A stretch of 38,807 nt of DNA from Planctomycetales bacterium (GCA_020427005.1 JAGQOY010000049.1:1-38807), one strand, 5' to 3'; positions 9,432-19,141 are shown, numbered from the stretch's first letter. Notes: generated by a model from the sequence alone, not told the origin. Numbers and translations: made by a program.

Positions 9432-10394
9432 ATGCGAACAAAAACGCGGAATGGGTTCACGCTAGTCGAGTTACTAGTGGTCATCGCCATCATTGGCATT
9501 CTGGTCGGCCTACTGCTACCGGCCGTTCAAGCGGCTCGCGAAGCGGCTCGCCGCATGCAGTGTTCCAACAACCTGAAGCAGTTGGGACTAGCCTTACACA
9601 ACTATGAAAGCGCTTTCAAAGCATTTCCTCCGGCAGGCATTGACACCAATCAAATGTCATGGGCCGTTATGATCCTACCGTTTATTGAGCAGAATAACTT
9701 GTTCGCGAAGTTTGATTTCCGAGCTGGTAATTGGCAGCGACCCAATGGCGATCCGACCTTCAACCGAACCGCTACAGTCAAAGGCGTCGTTATTCCTTCG
9801 TACCAATGCCCAAGTGCGACCGATGATACGCTGTTTTCAGTGTTTAACACGACAGCCTCCAACCTCTTGATTAATGAGTCCGATATTCGTACTGGGCACT
9901 ACCATACTGTGCTGGGCAGCTTTGGCACCAATTCAGTTAACGGACAACCCTATGACTACCTTGGAACAGTGGGAACCACGGGATTTGGTCCTGTGTGCAC
10001 CAATGGTGCCTTTGGTGCCCATCGGACTGTATCCAACGGTAGGTTTGTGGCGCTCAAAAACCCGATTGCCAACATGACAGATGGCACCTCTAACACGTTC
10101 ATGACTGGTGAGTTTTCTTGGAAAGGTTACAGCTTCTGGCGACCTTGGACTCGAGGTTTTTATGCAGACAGCCGTGGGACGCTTGTATATTTAAGCAAAA
10201 ACGTCACTTACCCCATTAACTCCAAATTCTCACTGGAATGGAACGACGCGTCATTTGGAAGCATGCACGTAGGCGGAGCTCAATTTGTATTCGGTGATGG
10301 TTCGGTACACTTTATCTCGGACAACATCAGCATGGATACTTACCGGGCCCTAGGTAGCGCCCGAGGTGGCGAAGCAGCCCCTAGTTACGAATAG
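9432..10394 (+). CDS. DUF1559 type IV pilin-like (prepilin-type N-terminus) protein
   Basis: The 320-residue product has a class III prepilin signal: a short basic leader, the cleavage site Gly8/Phe9 in RNGFTLVELLVVIAI, and the usual Glu at mature position 5. A hydrophobic helix follows, then AVQAAREAARRMQCSNNLKQ, the signature of planctomycete DUF1559 proteins. The C-terminal FGDGSVHFI segment fits the H-X9-DG ending of this family. GTG 9423 is in frame, but ATG 9432 has GGAG 9 bases upstream and the expected short leader. These proteins occur in many copies per planctomycete genome and are thought to be surface or pseudopilus subunits. A hairpin follows the gene, then a small lipoprotein, a common pairing. 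Confidence 0.92.
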   Translation: MRTKTRNGFTLVELLVVIAIIGILVGLLLPAVQAAREAARRMQCSNNLKQLGLALHNYESAFKAFPPAGIDTNQMSWAVMILPFIEQNNLFAKFDFRAGNWQRPNGDPTFNRTATVKGVVIPSYQCPSATDDTLFSVFNTTASNLLINESDIRTGHYHTVLGSFGTNSVNGQPYDYLGTVGTTGFGPVCTNGAFGAHRTVSNGRFVALKNPIANMTDGTSNTFMTGEFSWKGYSFWRPWTRGFYADSRGTLVYLSKNVTYPINSKFSLEWNDASFGSMHVGGAQFVFGDGSVHFISDNISMDTYRALGSARGGEAAPSYE

Positions 10395-10420
10395 TTTTCT
10401 CCCCTTTTAATGACCGAATA

Positions 10421-10454
10421 CCAGCACTTCCTCATGGGAGTGTTGGTTTGGTTT
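10421..10454 (+). terminator. Hairpin with T-rich tail after the DUF1559 gene
   Basis: An imperfect 11-base stem, CCAGCACTTCC (10421-10431) and GGGAGTGTTGG (10436-10446), closes a TCAT loop and is followed by TTTGGTTT. It begins 26 bases after the pilin stop and could terminate or attenuate transcription, giving more pilin than downstream lipoprotein. The stem has two mismatches, so this is a moderate call. Confidence 0.5.
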
Positions 10455-10543
10455 AGAGGTGGATATTCATCCTCGCTGATAACAAAAGCTTCGGCATCAG
10501 TGAAAGCGCTGTGTATCAACAAAAAACTCGATACCTAGAAAAC

Positions 10544-10558
10544 AAGGAGTTCCCCATT
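10544..10558 (+). promoter_or_regulatory. Ribosome binding site before a probable ATT start
   Basis: AAGGAG at 10544-10549 is a strong Shine-Dalgarno sequence placed 6 bases before ATT 10556-10558. Starting there gives exactly a lipoprotein leader. No ATG, GTG or TTG in the frame lies near it; the only ordinary alternative, GTG 10511, has no good ribosome binding site and adds 15 polar residues before the leader. Confidence 0.5.
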
Positions 10559-10960
10559 TTTTGTAAGATCAAACTAGCGGTCTGTCTATGTATCAGCTTG
10601 GCAACTTTAGTAGGGTGCGGAGAACGGGAGTACCAGTTGACTGGTACCGTAACCTACAAGGGGCAACCGATCCCAGAAGGAATGTTGGTATTCGAACCGG
10701 ACAGTTCACAGGGCAATGAAGGAGCGCCAGGAAGTTGTAAAATACTGGATGGCAAATACGATACGCGCTCAGGCCGAGGTGTTATCGGTGGACCACATAA
10801 GATCACAATCAGTGGTATGAACGGCAAAATCGAAAATCAGCAGGAAGGCGGGAGCGTGGAAATCCGTTTGCCTACTCCGTTATTCAAACCGTACACGGTT
10901 CTTCAAGACTTGCCCAAACAAGATTCGAACCTGGACTTCGAAGTTCCCTCCAATCCATAA
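10556..10960 (+). CDS. Small exported lipoprotein with carboxypeptidase-regulatory-like fold
   Basis: From the ATT at 10556 the product is 134 residues (149 if GTG 10511 is used). It has a lysine-containing n-region, a hydrophobic core, and a lipobox Leu-Val-Gly-Cys21. The mature part begins with LTGTVTYKGQPIPEGMLVFEPD, typical of the small beta-sandwich lipoproteins that follow DUF1559 genes in planctomycetes (transthyretin/carboxypeptidase regulatory-like). It is expected to be anchored to a membrane by the lipidated Cys, and probably helps stabilise or assemble the pilin-like partner; this role is inferred from gene pairing only. It lies between the pilin-like gene and the ECF sigma gene on the same strand. 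Confidence 0.8.
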   Translation: MFCKIKLAVCLCISLATLVGCGEREYQLTGTVTYKGQPIPEGMLVFEPDSSQGNEGAPGSCKILDGKYDTRSGRGVIGGPHKITISGMNGKIENQQEGGSVEIRLPTPLFKPYTVLQDLPKQDSNLDFEVPSNP

Positions 10961-11054
10961 CATCTGCTCCACGCGCGATTGAGAATGAAGATCCTGATGG
11001 CAGCCTCCTTCATTGCCATGGTTTCGTCAGTGCGCCCATTGCGGAGAAAACGCG

Positions 11055-11585
11055 ATGCAGGATGAGGCACTCTCACATCGAGAACGAGTGCATGCTCTGT
11101 TCCTTCAACACTCGTCTGAAATCCGTGGGTTTATTCTGAGCTTGCTCCCAAATATGCCTCGCACAGACGATGTTTTTCAAGAAACATTCTTGACCGTGTC
11201 GCGCAAAGCGGACGACTATGCGCATGGCACCAATTTTGTCGCTTGGGTCTGTCGTATCGCTCGCTATAAAGTTTTGGAAGATTGTAGAAAACATGGCCGA
11301 TGCGCACAAACGCTTGCCCCTGAAGTAATTGACGCCATTTGCGCATCACAACCACTTCTGGACTCGGAGCACCAGTACGAGAGACTTATCGCTCTTAAAA
11401 GCTGCATTTCGAAACTGTCGCCACATACGCAAAGAGTTGTCGAGTTACGCTACGCGCAGGCTCATCAAGCCGGGGAAATTGCCCAACGGTTAGGCTGGTC
11501 AGTGGATAGCGTGTACGTAATTCTCTCCCGTGCTAGAAATATTTTGGAACAGTGCATCCGCTCGCAATTGCAGTCACCAGGTTGA
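11055..11585 (+). CDS. ECF-type RNA polymerase sigma factor
   Basis: The 176-residue protein shows sigma region 2 (about residues 10-80, with DDVFQETFLTVSRKAD and FVAWVCRIARYKV) and region 4 (about 115-170, with LSPHTQRVVELRYAQ and a helix-turn-helix GEIAQRLGWSVDSVYVILS). This matches the planctomycete/verrucomicrobial ECF subfamily. The frame extends to TTG 11013, but ATG 11055 has GGAG 8 bases upstream and the length fits the family. The stop TGA at 11583-11585 lies just before the FecR/LamG gene, its probable membrane-bound regulator. It should direct RNA polymerase to a small set of promoters, perhaps including its own cluster (inferred). Confidence 0.9.
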   Translation: MQDEALSHRERVHALFLQHSSEIRGFILSLLPNMPRTDDVFQETFLTVSRKADDYAHGTNFVAWVCRIARYKVLEDCRKHGRCAQTLAPEVIDAICASQPLLDSEHQYERLIALKSCISKLSPHTQRVVELRYAQAHQAGEIAQRLGWSVDSVYVILSRARNILEQCIRSQLQSPG

Positions 11586-11624
11586 TTGGATGCCTTGCCT
11601 GCACGTAACCAATTTGACACGCCA

Positions 11625-13457
11625 ATGAATACTGAACGATTAGATCGATTGCTTGCACTGTATGTTGACGAAGCACTTAGTGCAGTCGAGGTTGCGGAGC
11701 TGGAACAACTACTGCTTGCCTGGCCTCAAGCAAGAAACAGGTTTTGGCAGGTCACTCGGCTGAATTCGGAACTACGACAGATTGGCAAAGAGAGCTGGGG
11801 GGAGCGTCTGCATGGCGAATTTGTAGAAATTAATCCGAATCAATCCGTTTGCATTTTGCCTCCAGTATCCCCAACACCAGCCATTTCAACCACCGAATTT
11901 AGCCGCTGGCAAGTCGCTTGTCCGTATGTTGCTTGGTTGACCGCTGCAGTTCTAATTGGACTGGGGGTTGGTGGTGCCCTCCTCTGGACGTCACGTAATC
12001 AAACCACGGCTCGGCCTCTTGCCAGCCAGTCAGCAGTTGACAATCCACTTGGCCTTACTACAAACATTGACGGCAACCAGTACGCGTCAGATACAATCGC
12101 TCCACAGTTACAAGAGAAAACTGCCACCGAACCCAATCCGAACTCGCAGGATTCCTTGATCGCGAGTGACGAATGGATCGCCGTGCTTCGCAAAGTCATC
12201 GATGTGACTTGGTCCTCTGAGATGCGTCTTCACCCCTCTGCCGGTGAACCGTTGGCGGCAGGTACGCTGGCCTTCGATAAAGGGTTACTAGAGCTTCAGA
12301 CTAATCGTGGCGCATTGATCGTCGTCGATGGTCCAGCTCGCCTTGAGTTAATTAGTGCCATGGAAGTGCGCTGTGAACAGGGCCGATTGCGTGTAGACGT
12401 GCCGCCACCAGCACATGGCTTCACCGTACACACACCTGTTGTTAATGTCGTCGATCGCGGAACCTCTTTCGCACTCAACATACAACGAAATCAACCTGCC
12501 GAAGTACACGTACTTGAAGGGCATGTCGAACTAATCACTACGGATACCCCCATGGAAACGCATAACCTAGCCGAAGGCCAATCCGTTAGCGTGGATCAAC
12601 CTGGCACCGTGCGGACCATTGGTACACCTGAAATGAAACTGTTTCCGTCCGCTGCCGTGGCTACAGCGCGAATCAAGCGTCAAGCAGAAAAGTCTTTTAA
12701 CGCATGGCAAAAACAATCAGCTGCCCTACAGATGGACGAACAATGTCTCGTTCACTTTGATTTTCAACAAGATCCCGATACAGATACTGTGCTAAGGAAT
12801 AGAAAAGAATTTGCCAGTCGAAATCTAGATGGAACTATAATTGGCTGCAATTGGACAGAAGGACGGTGGATCGGCAAGCAAGCGCTGGATTTCAAGAACC
12901 TTACCGATCGAGTTCGATTTGAGGTACAGGGACAATTTGAACAGGTGACATTGGTCGCCTCCGTGAGATTGGATGCCTTGGAACATGCCTTTAATTCCAT
13001 TCTCATGTCTGGAGATGCGGTCGTCGGCGAAATGCAATGGCAGATTTCTCTGACCAATAACGACCCTGCCGGTCGCATGCGAGTAGGACGCCGTCCACAT
13101 CCCGGCTGGGGCTATGTCGAAGATTATCGAAGTGAGCCAATCTTTCGACGTGAGCAATTTGGCAAATGGCTGCACTTGGCAATCGTCTGGGATGCACAGC
13201 AGGGAGTGTTCCGTCAATTTGTCGACGGCCAATGCATAGCCGAGGGCTCCGTTCAGAAACACAACGATCCACATAGCAGCTTTATCCGAGTCGGTGAATT
13301 GGAACTTGGAAACTGGACACCCAAGGTTGGCCAACCGCGCGAGCCGGTACGAAACTTCAGTGGCCTTATCGATGAATTCATCATGTTTTCCAGGGCTCTG
13401 AGCGATCGTGAAATCCAAAACTTGTTCCATCTGACTTGGACCGGGGATGCCTCTTAG
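11625..13457 (+). CDS. FecR-domain and LamG-domain transmembrane protein (putative sigma regulator)
   Basis: The 610-residue protein begins with a cytoplasmic segment (MNTERLDRLLALYVDEALSA, resembling planctomycete anti-sigma N-termini). One membrane helix follows (about 97-122, WLTAAVLIGLGVGGALLW), then a FecR-like beta domain (about 195-312, ending VHVLEGHVELI) and a C-terminal LamG/concanavalin-like domain (about 372-605, with FSGLIDEFIMFSRALSDREI). TTG 11586 directly after the sigma stop is an alternative start adding 13 residues. The layout suggests a sensor that binds a glycan or other ligand outside and controls the adjacent ECF sigma factor inside. This is inference from architecture; no such complex has been shown from this sequence. 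Confidence 0.85.
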   Translation: MNTERLDRLLALYVDEALSAVEVAELEQLLLAWPQARNRFWQVTRLNSELRQIGKESWGERLHGEFVEINPNQSVCILPPVSPTPAISTTEFSRWQVACPYVAWLTAAVLIGLGVGGALLWTSRNQTTARPLASQSAVDNPLGLTTNIDGNQYASDTIAPQLQEKTATEPNPNSQDSLIASDEWIAVLRKVIDVTWSSEMRLHPSAGEPLAAGTLAFDKGLLELQTNRGALIVVDGPARLELISAMEVRCEQGRLRVDVPPPAHGFTVHTPVVNVVDRGTSFALNIQRNQPAEVHVLEGHVELITTDTPMETHNLAEGQSVSVDQPGTVRTIGTPEMKLFPSAAVATARIKRQAEKSFNAWQKQSAALQMDEQCLVHFDFQQDPDTDTVLRNRKEFASRNLDGTIIGCNWTEGRWIGKQALDFKNLTDRVRFEVQGQFEQVTLVASVRLDALEHAFNSILMSGDAVVGEMQWQISLTNNDPAGRMRVGRRPHPGWGYVEDYRSEPIFRREQFGKWLHLAIVWDAQQGVFRQFVDGQCIAEGSVQKHNDPHSSFIRVGELELGNWTPKVGQPREPVRNFSGLIDEFIMFSRALSDREIQNLFHLTWTGDAS

Positions 13458-13468
13458 TTGGCCCGCCG

Positions 13469-13484
13469 AAGTGTTACCACACTT
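13469..13484 (+). terminator. Weak hairpin after the FecR/LamG gene
   Basis: A perfect 6-base stem, AAGTGT and ACACTT around TACC, lies 12 bases after the stop codon and is followed by TCTC rather than a true T-run. It may end the pilin-sigma cluster transcript, but it is short. Confidence 0.3.
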
Positions 13485-13636
13485 TCTCACCCAAGGGCGC
13501 TTTTAGGTTGGTGAAATTACCTTAAAATGGTTTCGAGCAGTCGAGCAACTTCGGACAGCATGGTCCCCAAAACGACTGTTATCAACGACATCTAGCTGCG
13601 TGCTCGTTACGCGCATAGCAAGAATATGCTCTCCTT

Positions 13637-15403
13637 ATGACTTCAGAATTTCAGATGGCCGATCTAAAGTCGGACTCTTTGGGCGTACGTGTGCGGTCAG
13701 ATTTCCCAATCCTGCGCACACAGATGAATGCACAACCGCTCATATACCTCGATAATGCCGCCACTACGCAAAAACCGAAAATGGTTATCGATGCAGTAGT
13801 CGATTTCTACTCAAACTATAATTCGAACATCCATCGCGGAGTTTACGAACTCAGTCAGCGGGCTACCGACGCATACGAACTCGCCAGGACCAAGGTAGCG
13901 AAATTTATCAGCGCACCGTTTGTCGAGGAGTGCATTTTTACGCGTGGCACCACGGAGGGAGTTAATCTTGTAGCTCGCTGTTGGGGTGAGGAAAATGTCG
14001 CTAGTGGAGATGTGATACTCCTCAGCGAACTTGAACACCACTCAAATATTGTTCCATGGCAGTTGTTGGCCAAGAAAGTTGGAGCAGAATTAAAGTACTT
14101 GCCAATGGCCACCAATGGTCAACTGGACCTGACGAACTTGGAACAATTCATATCGGACCGTACTCGTATCGTTGCTCTGCAGATGGTCAGTAATGCACTG
14201 GGTGGCATTCACGACCTTCATCCTATTATTGATCTAGCGCATAAGGTCGGAGCACTGGTACTGCTGGACGCGGCTCAGGCAGTGGCACACTTCCCCGTAT
14301 CTGTAAGCAATCTGGACTGCGATTTCCTAGTTTTCAGTGGCCACAAACTCTATGGTCCTACGGGCATCGGAATCTTGTGGGGTAGACGCGAACTGTTGGC
14401 TTCAATGCCCCCATATCAAGGTGGCGGTGATATGATCGAATCGGTCACGCTCACAGGCACGACATTTGCCGAGCTTCCTAACAAGTTCGAAGCCGGAACG
14501 CCCGATATTGCGGGGGCAATCGGTTTGGGTGCGGCAATCGATTATGTGAGCAGTATAGGGTTTGCTGCCATCGAAGCTCACGAAAGTTCACTGCTGGAAT
14601 ACGCCACAAAGAAACTCGAAGCAGTTCCCGGTCTGCGGATTCTGGGAAATTCTTTTCCCAAGGAAGCCATCATAAGTTTCGTCATCGATGAACCACCAAT
14701 GGCTGCCTTGGATATCGCGATTGCATTGAGTGAACAGGGAATCGCTATTCGTACTGGTCATCACTGCTGCATGCCTTTGATGCACAGACTGGGTGTCGCA
14801 GGCACCTGCCGTATATCTTTTGCAATGTATAACACCCACGCTGAAATTGACCGAGTTACAGAAGTGTTGACGGAATTCATCAGTACTGCCCGTGCACGAT
14901 TGACTGCTGTACCCACTACAAACTGCGATGCGCAGAACCTAGAAGAATCGTTTGGAATCGCCGCAGGAGATTCACCCAGCGCAGTAGCACAGGAATTGAT
15001 TGAAGAATTCTTGTTGTTTGATGACAACGAAAGCAAGACGGAACTATTGCTGGAATTGGGACAGGATCTCCCAAACTGTTTTGAGCAATTGAAGCTCGTA
15101 ACGACATCTGTGCCTGGCTGTATGAGCGAAGTCTACGTCATTGGGCGCGCCAATCCCCAGCAAAGGCAGATTTTTGAGTTCACAGCCGACTCAAATGCAC
15201 AAGTGGTTCGTGGATTGATCGCCGTCCTTAAAAAGCTGTTTTCCGGTCAGCCCGTCAAACAAGTTCTGGAATTCGACGTACAGCAATTCTTTAGAGCAAT
15301 TGGATTGCAACATTTTGTTTCAACTCAGCGACGTAACGGACTGGAAGGCATGCTCAAACGTATTCGTCATGTGGCTGAATCAATTCTAGAAGCCAAGCAA
15401 TAA
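13637..15403 (+). CDS. sufS: Cysteine desulfurase SufS fused to SufE
   Basis: The 588-residue protein joins both halves of the Suf sulfur donor. Residues 15-430 are a class V aminotransferase-fold SufS: LIYLDNAATTQKP near the start, PLP lysine Lys237 in FSGHKLYGPTG, and the persulfide Cys in RTGHHC377-C378-MPLM. Residues about 445-588 are SufE, with acceptor Cys495 in SVPGCMSEV. The enzyme takes sulfur from L-cysteine as persulfide for Fe-S cluster assembly in the cytoplasm; in two-protein systems SufE carries it to SufBCD. Fusion would make transfer intramolecular. No sufBCD lies in the window. E. coli SufS has Ala after the catalytic Cys; here there is a second Cys. The membrane protein gene follows after 4 bases. 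Confidence 0.93.
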   Translation: MTSEFQMADLKSDSLGVRVRSDFPILRTQMNAQPLIYLDNAATTQKPKMVIDAVVDFYSNYNSNIHRGVYELSQRATDAYELARTKVAKFISAPFVEECIFTRGTTEGVNLVARCWGEENVASGDVILLSELEHHSNIVPWQLLAKKVGAELKYLPMATNGQLDLTNLEQFISDRTRIVALQMVSNALGGIHDLHPIIDLAHKVGALVLLDAAQAVAHFPVSVSNLDCDFLVFSGHKLYGPTGIGILWGRRELLASMPPYQGGGDMIESVTLTGTTFAELPNKFEAGTPDIAGAIGLGAAIDYVSSIGFAAIEAHESSLLEYATKKLEAVPGLRILGNSFPKEAIISFVIDEPPMAALDIAIALSEQGIAIRTGHHCCMPLMHRLGVAGTCRISFAMYNTHAEIDRVTEVLTEFISTARARLTAVPTTNCDAQNLEESFGIAAGDSPSAVAQELIEEFLLFDDNESKTELLLELGQDLPNCFEQLKLVTTSVPGCMSEVYVIGRANPQQRQIFEFTADSNAQVVRGLIAVLKKLFSGQPVKQVLEFDVQQFFRAIGLQHFVSTQRRNGLEGMLKRIRHVAESILEAKQ

Positions 15404-15407
15404 GTCC

Positions 15408-17057
15408 ATGCATCATGCCCTGTGGAAACTCGTTTGGCTGGACATGGTCAGCGGTCTGCGTGGTTGGGTTCGGTTGCGCCGTTCCTGGCGCGATGCAGCT
15501 TTGATGCTGCTAATGCTCTGTTTCATAGGCCTGGCCATATTCGCCCGAGTTGTAAGTGCGGGACAGAGCTCCGACTTTGGTCAAGCCGTGCCTTTTTGGG
15601 CCTTGTGCTACCTTATGGGTACACTGCTTACATCATCGTCGGATCGTGGTTTGATCATGCGCCCGGCTGAGATCCACTTTGTTGCCGGTGGGCCGTTCCC
15701 TGATCGGGATGTCATCACTCTATCGTTGGTACGACTTTCAGGTCGCTCTCTCTTGAGCGCAATCATACTTGCGCTGTTGATGCTACCTTATCTTCAAAGT
15801 TATCTCGCCGCACTGTTAGGGTTGTGGCTACTCATCTTGTTTTCACTGCTTCTTGGCATGATATTGTCTTTGGCCTCTCGTCAAGCTCATCAACCGATCA
15901 TCGGAAGATTGAAACGCATCTTGTCGTTCGCAGGCATGACATACGTATGCTTCATGCTGATCCAAGCCATGCGCATCCTTCGTGAACAAGGCGTCGCTCC
16001 CACGATCGCCACTCTGGCTGCAGCGGCAATTGAAACTTCCACGGGACAATGGTTGTTACCGGCTTTGGGTTGGATGTTCGCTCCCATATCCGCTAGTGGA
16101 GAATTGCCGCAGTTGTTGCTATTGCTCCCGCTACGCGTCGGCATACTCATCAGCATGATAGCTCTGGTCTATTTGTTGGGGGGCAACTTCCTTGAGGCGT
16201 CGACCGCCAGAACAGATCAGTCCCAGGAACGTCGCAAAACCGCTTTGCGTAGCGGTACCGGGCAACTTACAGGTTGGACACGAAGTGTTTCCCTGCCTGG
16301 ACCAATACGATTTGGCGGAGCCGGCAGCGTGGCATGGATGCAGATGCTGCACTCCCTGCGAATCCTACCCCGTTACCTGGTATTCACCGCTACCATCGTT
16401 GGTGTTGTCCTTGTGCTACCCTTGTTGCTGGATTCGAAAAGATTAGCAGGCTGGAGTGGTATTGGATGGATGGTTGGACTGACCTTATACGCTGACTTCA
16501 TCCTGTTGTTGCAGTTGCCAGTTGGTTTTCTTGGGCCATTGAGACAACGTGAAATGCTTAAAAGCTTACCCATCACGCCTTGGCGAATTGTTTTGGGGCA
16601 ATTGGCCGGTCCGTGCATCCCCATGGCTTGCCTTCACCTATTGCTAACACTGAGTTTCTTATACTTGGTACCTACGGGCCGAGATCAAGTAATCATTGTG
16701 GCCTTAGCTCTCATACCCGGAGCTTTCGTTATTGATGCGAATGTCAACTTGATGGGCATGTGGAACTGGATTCGCCCGCGAGCTCTTCAACAGCGGGACG
16801 GTTTGGCAGCCGGCCGAGCCATGGCAAGTGTCTGGCTCTTCTTTGCCTTACTTCTTCCAGCTCTGATAGCGGCAATTGCAGGTGCCATCGTGGCCGGAAG
16901 CCTGCTGGGTCCCACTCTATTCGCCTTTGCCCTTGGCGCTAGCATCGCCACTGCTTTGGCTAGCACGGTTTATGTCTGGCTCTTGACTTACTCTTTTATG
17001 CGGTGGCAACCCAGTTTGGCCGACAATGGACATGAGGAGACCGAGCTGGATCGCTAA
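15408..17057 (+). CDS. Polytopic membrane protein, ABC-exporter permease-like
   Basis: The 549-residue protein has roughly ten or more hydrophobic segments (for example [18 protein letters not shown] near residue 30 and [19 protein letters not shown] near 480). A short soluble linker rich in Arg, Thr and Gln lies around residues 265-290. It resembles putative ABC exporter permeases (PF16962-like), which normally pair with an ATPase gene; no ATPase is adjacent. It starts 4 bases after the SufS-SufE stop, implying co-transcription. Its stop overlaps by 3 bases with the stop of the convergent gene at 17054-17887. The transported substrate is unknown, and the family assignment rests on topology and general resemblance, so it is moderate. 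Confidence 0.65.
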   Translation: MHHALWKLVWLDMVSGLRGWVRLRRSWRDAALMLLMLCFIGLAIFARVVSAGQSSDFGQAVPFWALCYLMGTLLTSSSDRGLIMRPAEIHFVAGGPFPDRDVITLSLVRLSGRSLLSAIILALLMLPYLQSYLAALLGLWLLILFSLLLGMILSLASRQAHQPIIGRLKRILSFAGMTYVCFMLIQAMRILREQGVAPTIATLAAAAIETSTGQWLLPALGWMFAPISASGELPQLLLLLPLRVGILISMIALVYLLGGNFLEASTARTDQSQERRKTALRSGTGQLTGWTRSVSLPGPIRFGGAGSVAWMQMLHSLRILPRYLVFTATIVGVVLVLPLLLDSKRLAGWSGIGWMVGLTLYADFILLLQLPVGFLGPLRQREMLKSLPITPWRIVLGQLAGPCIPMACLHLLLTLSFLYLVPTGRDQVIIVALALIPGAFVIDANVNLMGMWNWIRPRALQQRDGLAAGRAMASVWLFFALLLPALIAAIAGAIVAGSLLGPTLFAFALGASIATALASTVYVWLLTYSFMRWQPSLADNGHEETELDR

Positions 17058-17887
17058 CTTCCTAATTCAAGACCAACGAACTTCTTCACTTGCTCTGTTA
17101 ATGCCAACTCAGTGGGCAGTCTTTCCATGGAACTTGCCCCATAGAAACCATCAATGATGGGCAAGCGATCCAAAATCCACTGCGCATCTTCAGGCATCGC
17201 TATCGGCCCGCCATGACATAACACTAAAATGTCATCGCGCACCTGGCGAGCAGCTTCTGCCATCTCGGCGATTCTTGGAATGCAATCGGATAAAGAAAGA
17301 GCCGTGTGGGCTCCGATTGTGCCATGTGTCGTTAGCCCCATGTGAGCGACGACAATATCAGCTCCTGCCTGAGCCAACTGGCGAGCCTGCTCCGCATCAA
17401 AGGCGTAGGGAGTTGTCAACATATTCAGCTCATGAGCTGCTCGAATACAATCGACCTCCATTTGAAAGCTCATTCCCGTCTCTTCGAGATTAGCGCGGAA
17501 CACTCCATCTATCAGACCAACAGTTGGAAAATTCTGAATCCCTGCAAAGCCCATTTCCTTAAGCTCTCGCAAAAAGTTATCTCGCAACATAAACGGATCT
17601 ACTGCACACACACCTGCTAGAACCGGTGTACTTTTTACTGCTGTCAGCACTTCGTAGGCCATTTCCTTGACAATCTGATTGGCGTTTCCGAACGGCATCA
17701 ATCCAGCCAAAGAGCCGCGTCCAGCCATGCGGTAACGGCCAGAGTTGTAGATCACAATCAGGTCAATGCCCCCAGCTTCTTCACACTTGGCACTGATTCC
17801 AGTGCCAGCACCACCTCCAACAATTGGTCGTCCAGCAGCGCGCTTTTGTCGAAGTCGGTTTAGAATTTCAGTTCGGCTCGGGGTCAT
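17054..17887 (-). CDS. PEP-hydrolase-like TIM-barrel protein
   Basis: The 277-residue protein belongs to the phosphoenolpyruvate hydrolase/TIM-barrel family (PF09370-like). Seen are [21 protein letters not shown] near residue 25, [18 protein letters not shown], the barrel strand [15 protein letters not shown] near 180, and [13 protein letters not shown] near 224. It lacks a signal peptide and is cytoplasmic. It follows the Tm-1-like gene by 12 bases; these two families are regularly adjacent or fused in bacteria and fungi, so they probably share a pathway, although the true substrate is not established. AGGA lies about 10 bases before the ATG. The gene ends against the convergent membrane-protein gene, with the stop codons overlapping. 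Confidence 0.85.
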   Translation of the reverse strand: MTPSRTEILNRLRQKRAAGRPIVGGGAGTGISAKCEEAGGIDLIVIYNSGRYRMAGRGSLAGLMPFGNANQIVKEMAYEVLTAVKSTPVLAGVCAVDPFMLRDNFLRELKEMGFAGIQNFPTVGLIDGVFRANLEETGMSFQMEVDCIRAAHELNMLTTPYAFDAEQARQLAQAGADIVVAHMGLTTHGTIGAHTALSLSDCIPRIAEMAEAARQVRDDILVLCHGGPIAMPEDAQWILDRLPIIDGFYGASSMERLPTELALTEQVKKFVGLELGS

Positions 17888-17899
17888 CTGCTTCTATTC

Positions 17900-19141
17900 C
17901 TAATGGGCTTTGCACCGCGATGAGTTGATTGGCTTGGCAAGCGCCAAGAACTCGTCGACAAGCGCCTGCGCAAACTCAGGTTCGTTAATGTGCAGCGGCA
18001 AAGATCTAAGCTGCCGTTGTGCATCTGTAGCCAACAGGCGTTCCACCTCATCAAATAGGGCTGCATCCGCTTCGGGATCGTAAAAAGGCTGCCCCGGCTG
18101 GTCAAGCATGGAAACTCCCTTTTCTGGAATCACAACGGTGACTGGCCCACTGGAAGAATTCAATTTTCGACAAATCCAGGCGGCGATTTGGCAATTCTCC
18201 TCCGGACTAGTTCGCATGAGCGTCACCTGCGCATTGTGAACATGCAGTTTCCTGTCCTTAAACCTGCTTGGTACCGTCGCCTGTGCCCCAAAATTAACCA
18301 TGTCGCAAGCCCCGAAACTTAGAACCAAGGGTAAGCCACGCTTCAAGGTGGCGTCAAAGCGCTGTGGGCCAGCGGGAAATACTCCTCCAACTATTTCATC
18401 AGCGACTTCCGTAGTGGTGATATCTAACACACCTTCAATCAACTCAGATGCTACTAGGCGTTCCATTGCCTGTCCGCCAGTGCCGGTAGCGTGAAACACT
18501 AATCCGTCGTAACCATGCAATTCCAATTTCTCACGGACCCCAGTCACACACGGAGTTGTCACCCCAAACATAGTCATCCCTATGGCCGGCTTAGCTTCCG
18601 ATAGTGGTGGAGGAGCCATTGCCATGCCAGCCATAGCATGCGCAGCATTGGCAAGAATCGTACGAGAAACGGTATTCAAACCCGCCACATCAACTACCGA
18701 ATACATCATAACCGTATCGCTGCAGCCCACGTACGGCGCAGTATTTCCACTCGCAACGGTTGATACCATAAGCTTTGGCAAGCCGATTGGTAGTTCTCTA
18801 AGAGCTCGAGAGATCAAGGAGGTTCCACCACTGCCACCAAGGCCCAGAACGCCAGCAACGTGTCCTGAAGCCCATTGTTGCTGAAGATAATCGGTTAAGC
18901 CCTGGCTCATAACCTCAATGCATGCCCCCCGATCTTCCCCCGAAGGAAGCCTTCTGCTTCCTAACACTTGCTCTGGCCTAACATCCACATGGATTTTCAC
19001 TGCACCCGTAGTGGTGGAAACATCCACCAGCACACAATCCAGTTGCAAGTTGCGAATGCAATGTGCGCAATACTCCAATTCCAATCCTTTGGTATCACAT
19101 GTCGCAACCAAGTAGATCCGTTTATTCGCCGGAGCCTTCAT
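17900..19141 (-). CDS. Tm-1-like ATP-binding protein (UPF0261)
   Basis: The 413-residue protein matches the UPF0261/Tm-1-like family: N-terminal [17 protein letters not shown], the glycine-rich [18 protein letters not shown] near residue 98, [21 protein letters not shown], and [15 protein letters not shown] near 215. Tomato Tm-1 uses this N-terminal fold to bind ATP and inhibit tobamovirus replication; the bacterial role is unknown. The start ATG overlaps the hisI stop in an ATGA arrangement (19138-19141), so translation should be coupled to hisI. The PEP-hydrolase-like partner follows 12 bases later. The protein is cytoplasmic by appearance, and its length is normal for the family. Confidence 0.87.
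   Translation of the reverse strand: MKAPANKRIYLVATCDTKGLELEYCAHCIRNLQLDCVLVDVSTTTGAVKIHVDVRPEQVLGSRRLPSGEDRGACIEVMSQGLTDYLQQQWASGHVAGVLGLGGSGGTSLISRALRELPIGLPKLMVSTVASGNTAPYVGCSDTVMMYSVVDVAGLNTVSRTILANAAHAMAGMAMAPPPLSEAKPAIGMTMFGVTTPCVTGVREKLELHGYDGLVFHATGTGGQAMERLVASELIEGVLDITTTEVADEIVGGVFPAGPQRFDATLKRGLPLVLSFGACDMVNFGAQATVPSRFKDRKLHVHNAQVTLMRTSPEENCQIAAWICRKLNSSSGPVTVVIPEKGVSMLDQPGQPFYDPEADAALFDEVERLLATDAQRQLRSLPLHINEPEFAQALVDEFLALAKPINSSRCKAH

Noticed and set aside
12825..13490. A 221-codon open frame on the minus strand
   Set aside because: It is antisense to the LamG part of the FecR/LamG gene and has no recognisable domain.
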